In this document: one piece after another, positions 61,682 through 64,000 of the stretch
How the letters are laid out: each line of letters opens with the position of its first letter
How positions within the stretch are numbered: the first letter of the stretch is position 1
DNA from: SZUA-430 sp044220975
GTDB taxonomy: Bacteria > Pseudomonadota > Alphaproteobacteria > Micropepsales > Micropepsaceae
Assembly (NCBI GenBank): GCA_044220975.1
Contig: JBGAPZ010000002.1
Span: 62,001-126,000, forward strand
Direction of reading: 5' to 3'
DNA length: 64,000 nucleotides
Program-made: the position numbers and the translations under genes
Notes under the pieces: model-generated
What the model was told of the DNA's origin: nothing
The model's database searches: none
What the model saw: the letters and a program-made list of their open reading frames with translations, nothing else

Positions 61682-61687
61682 GCGGCC

Positions 61688-61708
61688 CCCCGTGATTCCG
61701 TCACGGGG
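61688..61708. terminator. Stem-loop between the two AsmA genes
   Basis: CCCCGTGA (61688-61695), loop TTCCG, TCACGGGG (61701-61708) is a perfect 8-bp stem 7 bp after the first AsmA stop. It lacks a T-run, so partial attenuation or RNA stabilisation between the two genes is as likely as full termination. Confidence 0.5.
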
Positions 61709-61727
61709 TGCACCTAAGTTACTGCGT

Positions 61728-64000
61728 ATGAACACAGAGCCGCTTCAAAGATTGCTGAATTGGCGCACGTGGGCCGCTTGGCGGCCCGACATTTCGTCGT
61801 TGCGCAAATGGACAGCATGGCTACCGAACATTTCGTGGCGCGTTTGGCGCTGGCTGTTGCTCCTTCCCGTCGTGTTGGTCGTGGTGCTGATCGCGCTGCC
61901 GCTCTTGATTCCAGTCAGCGTTTACAAGGAGCAAATCATCAATCAAGTGCGCCTTGCGACGGGGCGCGAACTCAAGATCGACGGCGACTTGCAGTTGTCG
62001 TTCTGGCCGGCGTTCGGCGTAAAGGTCGAGAAGGTGAGCCTGGCAAACGCATCCGGCGCCGCCGACCCGCAAATGGCGACGATGGACACCATGATCGTCG
62101 GCGCGGAGTTGTTTCCGCTGCTCGGCGGATCGCTGAAGGTGACGGAGGTCCGTTTCGTCAAGCCGGTCATTCATTTGGAGATCGACGCACAGGGTCGCGG
62201 CAACTGGTTGTTCGAAGGAGGCGGCGGCGCAGCACGCCCGAGTTCGACGGCACATGGGTCTGGGTCTGACCTAAGTTTCGCCGATGCGCGGATCGTCGAT
62301 GGCGTGCTGACTTATCGCGACGTCCGGACAGGCACCAATCAGCGGATCGACGATATCGACGTTGCGTTGCAACTGCCGGGCCTCGATCAGCCGATGACGA
62401 TCGATGGCGGGCTAACCTGGAACAGGGAAGCCATCGACGTTACCGCCGAGATCGCCGATCCGCGCGCGCTGTCGTCCGGTGAGAAAAGCAAGGTCAGGCT
62501 CAAGGTCGCCGGCGAGGTTTTGGATGCGTCGTTCGACGGCAATGTCGATGCGGCCACGAACGTTGCGGGCGGCACCGTCGATTTCGGTACATCGTCGGTG
62601 AAGCGGCTTGCGGCGTGGGTGGGTGCAAGTGCACCAGAAGGCGACCGGTTCGGCGCGATCAAGGGTGCGGGCGCAATCACGATCCGGCCGGAACTGATCG
62701 CGCTGAAGGACGCCAAGTTCTCAGCCGATGGCGACGCGGTGCAAGCGACGTTCACGGGCACGATCGACACGTATACGAACAAGATCGCAGGCGTCGTCGA
62801 TGCACGCGCGGGTTCCGCACGCGACCTCGCGAAGCGTGCGGGGTTCGCATTGCCGGGGACGCAGGGATTTGGTCCGGCGACGTTGAGCGGCGCCCTTAGC
62901 CTGACGCCCGGACAGATTGCGTTCAACGGTGCAAAACTCTCTGTCGACGGCGACGTGCTTCGCGCCGGCTTCACCGGCATCCTCGATACGGCGCGTGGCA
63001 CGCTTGCGGGTGCCCTTGATGTGCGGTCGAACTCGGCGCGCCAGCTTGCGTCGCAGGTCGGCGCCGCATTGCCGGGAACGCGCGGGCTTGGGGCGATGAC
63101 GCTTGTGGGTTCGGTCAGTGCCGCACCCGGACGCGTGGCGTTTAAAGACGCGAAGCTCGCGGTCGATGGCGATATTTTGCGAACGTCGTTCACGGGTACA
63201 GTGGATGTCGCTACGAACACTGTCGCGGGCATCGTCGACCTTCGGTCGAGTTCCGCGCGCGAACTTGCGGCGCGCACGGGATTTCAATTGCCTGGCACGA
63301 ACGGGTTCGGACCGCTCACCATCACCGGCTCGCTGAGTTCTTCGCCGGGACGGGTGGCGTTCAACGACGCGAAGCTCACGGTCGATGGCGGTGTGCTCAG
63401 CGCAAACTTCACCGGTTTGTTCGAAACGACCACCCGCAAGATCGCGGGCAAAATCGATCTGCGTTCGAGTTCGGCGCGGCAGTTGGCGGCGCGTGCCGGG
63501 GTCGCGTTGCCTGGCGACAACGGGTTTGGGCCGCTCGCGATCAGCGGCTCGTTGACGTCGGTGCCTGCGCAAGTCGTGTTTGACAACGTGAAGATCGCGC
63601 TCGACGGGATGAACGGGACGGGCGACATCACGCTGACGACCGGCGCACGGACGCATGCAAAGGCGAGCCTTTCGCTCGACCGTTTGGATCTCAATCCGTA
63701 TTTGGGTGCCGGCGGCGGGGCGAAGTCGGTCAGCGGCGCGATTGCACCTTGGAGCGACGAGGCCATCGATGCATCCGCGTTGCGGGCGATCGACGCGGAT
63801 CTGGCGTTCACGGTGGATGCCTTGAGCGTTGGCGGGTTGAAGATTGGGCGGAGCGCGCTCGACTTTACGCTTGCGGGCGGCAAACTCAGCGCGAACCTGA
63901 AGCAGATGGCGCTCTACGGTGGCGACGGGAAAGGGGTCGTGACGCTGAGCGGCGCTGGCACCGTGCCCGAGATCGGCATCGATGTTGCGTTGAGCGGCAT
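61728..64000 (+). CDS. AsmA-family protein (copy 2, five tandem 73-residue units; 3' end cut off)
   Basis: Open from ATG 61728 to the window edge, over 750 codons. A 35-residue Trp-rich N-terminal extension precedes the anchor (WLLLLPVVLVVVLIALPLLI). The AsmA N-domain then closely follows copy 1: VRLATGRELKIDGDLQLSFW, VGAELFPLLGGSLKVTEVRF and IHLEIDAQGRGNWLFEGGGG. At residues 260-624 it has five consecutive 73-residue units where copy 1 has one. After them it resumes copy 1 order with LDGMNGTGDITLTTGARTHA, LDRLDLNPYLGAGGGAKSVS and NLKQMALYGGDGKGVVTLSG. The C-terminus lies beyond the window. The longer stack would give a longer periplasmic body. Confidence 0.9.
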   Translation, partial: MNTEPLQRLLNWRTWAAWRPDISSLRKWTAWLPNISWRVWRWLLLLPVVLVVVLIALPLLIPVSVYKEQIINQVRLATGRELKIDGDLQLSFWPAFGVKVEKVSLANASGAADPQMATMDTMIVGAELFPLLGGSLKVTEVRFVKPVIHLEIDAQGRGNWLFEGGGGAARPSSTAHGSGSDLSFADARIVDGVLTYRDVRTGTNQRIDDIDVALQLPGLDQPMTIDGGLTWNREAIDVTAEIADPRALSSGEKSKVRLKVAGEVLDASFDGNVDAATNVAGGTVDFGTSSVKRLAAWVGASAPEGDRFGAIKGAGAITIRPELIALKDAKFSADGDAVQATFTGTIDTYTNKIAGVVDARAGSARDLAKRAGFALPGTQGFGPATLSGALSLTPGQIAFNGAKLSVDGDVLRAGFTGILDTARGTLAGALDVRSNSARQLASQVGAALPGTRGLGAMTLVGSVSAAPGRVAFKDAKLAVDGDILRTSFTGTVDVATNTVAGIVDLRSSSARELAARTGFQLPGTNGFGPLTITGSLSSSPGRVAFNDAKLTVDGGVLSANFTGLFETTTRKIAGKIDLRSSSARQLAARAGVALPGDNGFGPLAISGSLTSVPAQVVFDNVKIALDGMNGTGDITLTTGARTHAKASLSLDRLDLNPYLGAGGGAKSVSGAIAPWSDEAIDASALRAIDADLAFTVDALSVGGLKIGRSALDFTLAGGKLSANLKQMALYGGDGKGVVTLSGAGTVPEIGIDVALSG
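62505..63599 (+). repeat. Five tandem 219-bp coding units in AsmA copy 2
   Basis: Unit starts are at 62505, 62724, 62943, 63162 and 63381, and the following LDGMNG block starts at 63600; every interval is exactly 219 bp (73 codons). The shared pattern is VDGDxLxAxFTG, about 10 residues, AGxxDxRSxSARxLAxxxG, LPGxxGFGxxTxxGxLS and PGxxAFxxAKL. Unit 1 keeps the KRLAAW of copy 1; units 2-5 have lost the Trp and are more like one another. Confidence 0.92.

Overview
This 64-kb window is G+C-rich chromosomal DNA from an alphaproteobacterium. The support is the gene content and order (ileS-lspA-DUF3035, tadA/rluB/rsmD, xseA, purD, ribF next to a TIGR01459-type HAD protein), a TipF-like degenerate EAL protein, UrcA and PAS_5 family proteins, and a candidate SOS box of the alphaproteobacterial type (GTTC-N7-GTTC). 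Acyl-CoA dehydrogenase, ACAD10/11-type kinases, several SDRs, PAPS-type sulfotransferases and a curlin/CsgH pair suggest an environmental heterotroph, perhaps near Caulobacterales or Micropepsales. The genus cannot be fixed from the sequence. I see no rRNA, tRNA, CRISPR array, prophage or intact insertion sequence.

Layout. 1-12 kb: the 5' part of xseA with a triple GTTC repeat upstream; a double-HTH gene that looks A+T-richer than its surroundings, flanked by 70-bp direct repeats that look like transposase 3' ends; a membrane gene pair with one member broken by a TAG; a DUF1223 protein; an SdpR-like repressor with a membrane partner; a CorC/HlyC-type protein; a PhoD phosphatase; an outer-membrane barrel; and a DUF885 lipoprotein. 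12-20 kb: purD, then two APH-type kinases around a secreted amidohydrolase, a two-PAS histidine kinase and an ACAD10/11-like dehydrogenase. 20-31 kb: RNA-modification genes (tadA, rluB, rsmD), a mutL interrupted by four frame changes, pgi, DUF3035-lspA-ileS. 31-48 kb: mostly chromosomal housekeeping and envelope genes (UrcA, dienelactone hydrolase, YceI, an ABC-2 exporter, nitronate monooxygenase, NamZ/DOMON, ribF, MaoC, HAD, a TPR-sulfotransferase, TipF-like, glutathione peroxidase, OmpA lipoprotein, SDR, Crp/Fnr). 48-64 kb: an aspartyl-protease-like protein with both catalytic Asp replaced, an MBL/DUF2200/SDR run, two tandem sulfotransferases behind a beta-lactamase-like protein without its nucleophile, csgH-csgA-like genes, an omega-aminotransferase/alanine dehydrogenase pair and two consecutive AsmA genes.

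The strongest observations are: (1) the second AsmA gene carries exactly five tandem 219-bp (73-residue) units where its upstream paralogue has exactly one; (2) mutL is interrupted by four net -1 frame changes; (3) the repeat-flanked double-HTH gene lies next to a candidate SOS control site; (4) the two 4-hydroxyacyl-CoA-kinase-like genes bracket an amidohydrolase; (5) three proteins keep an enzyme fold but have lost key catalytic residues (beta-lactamase-like, retropepsin-like, EAL).
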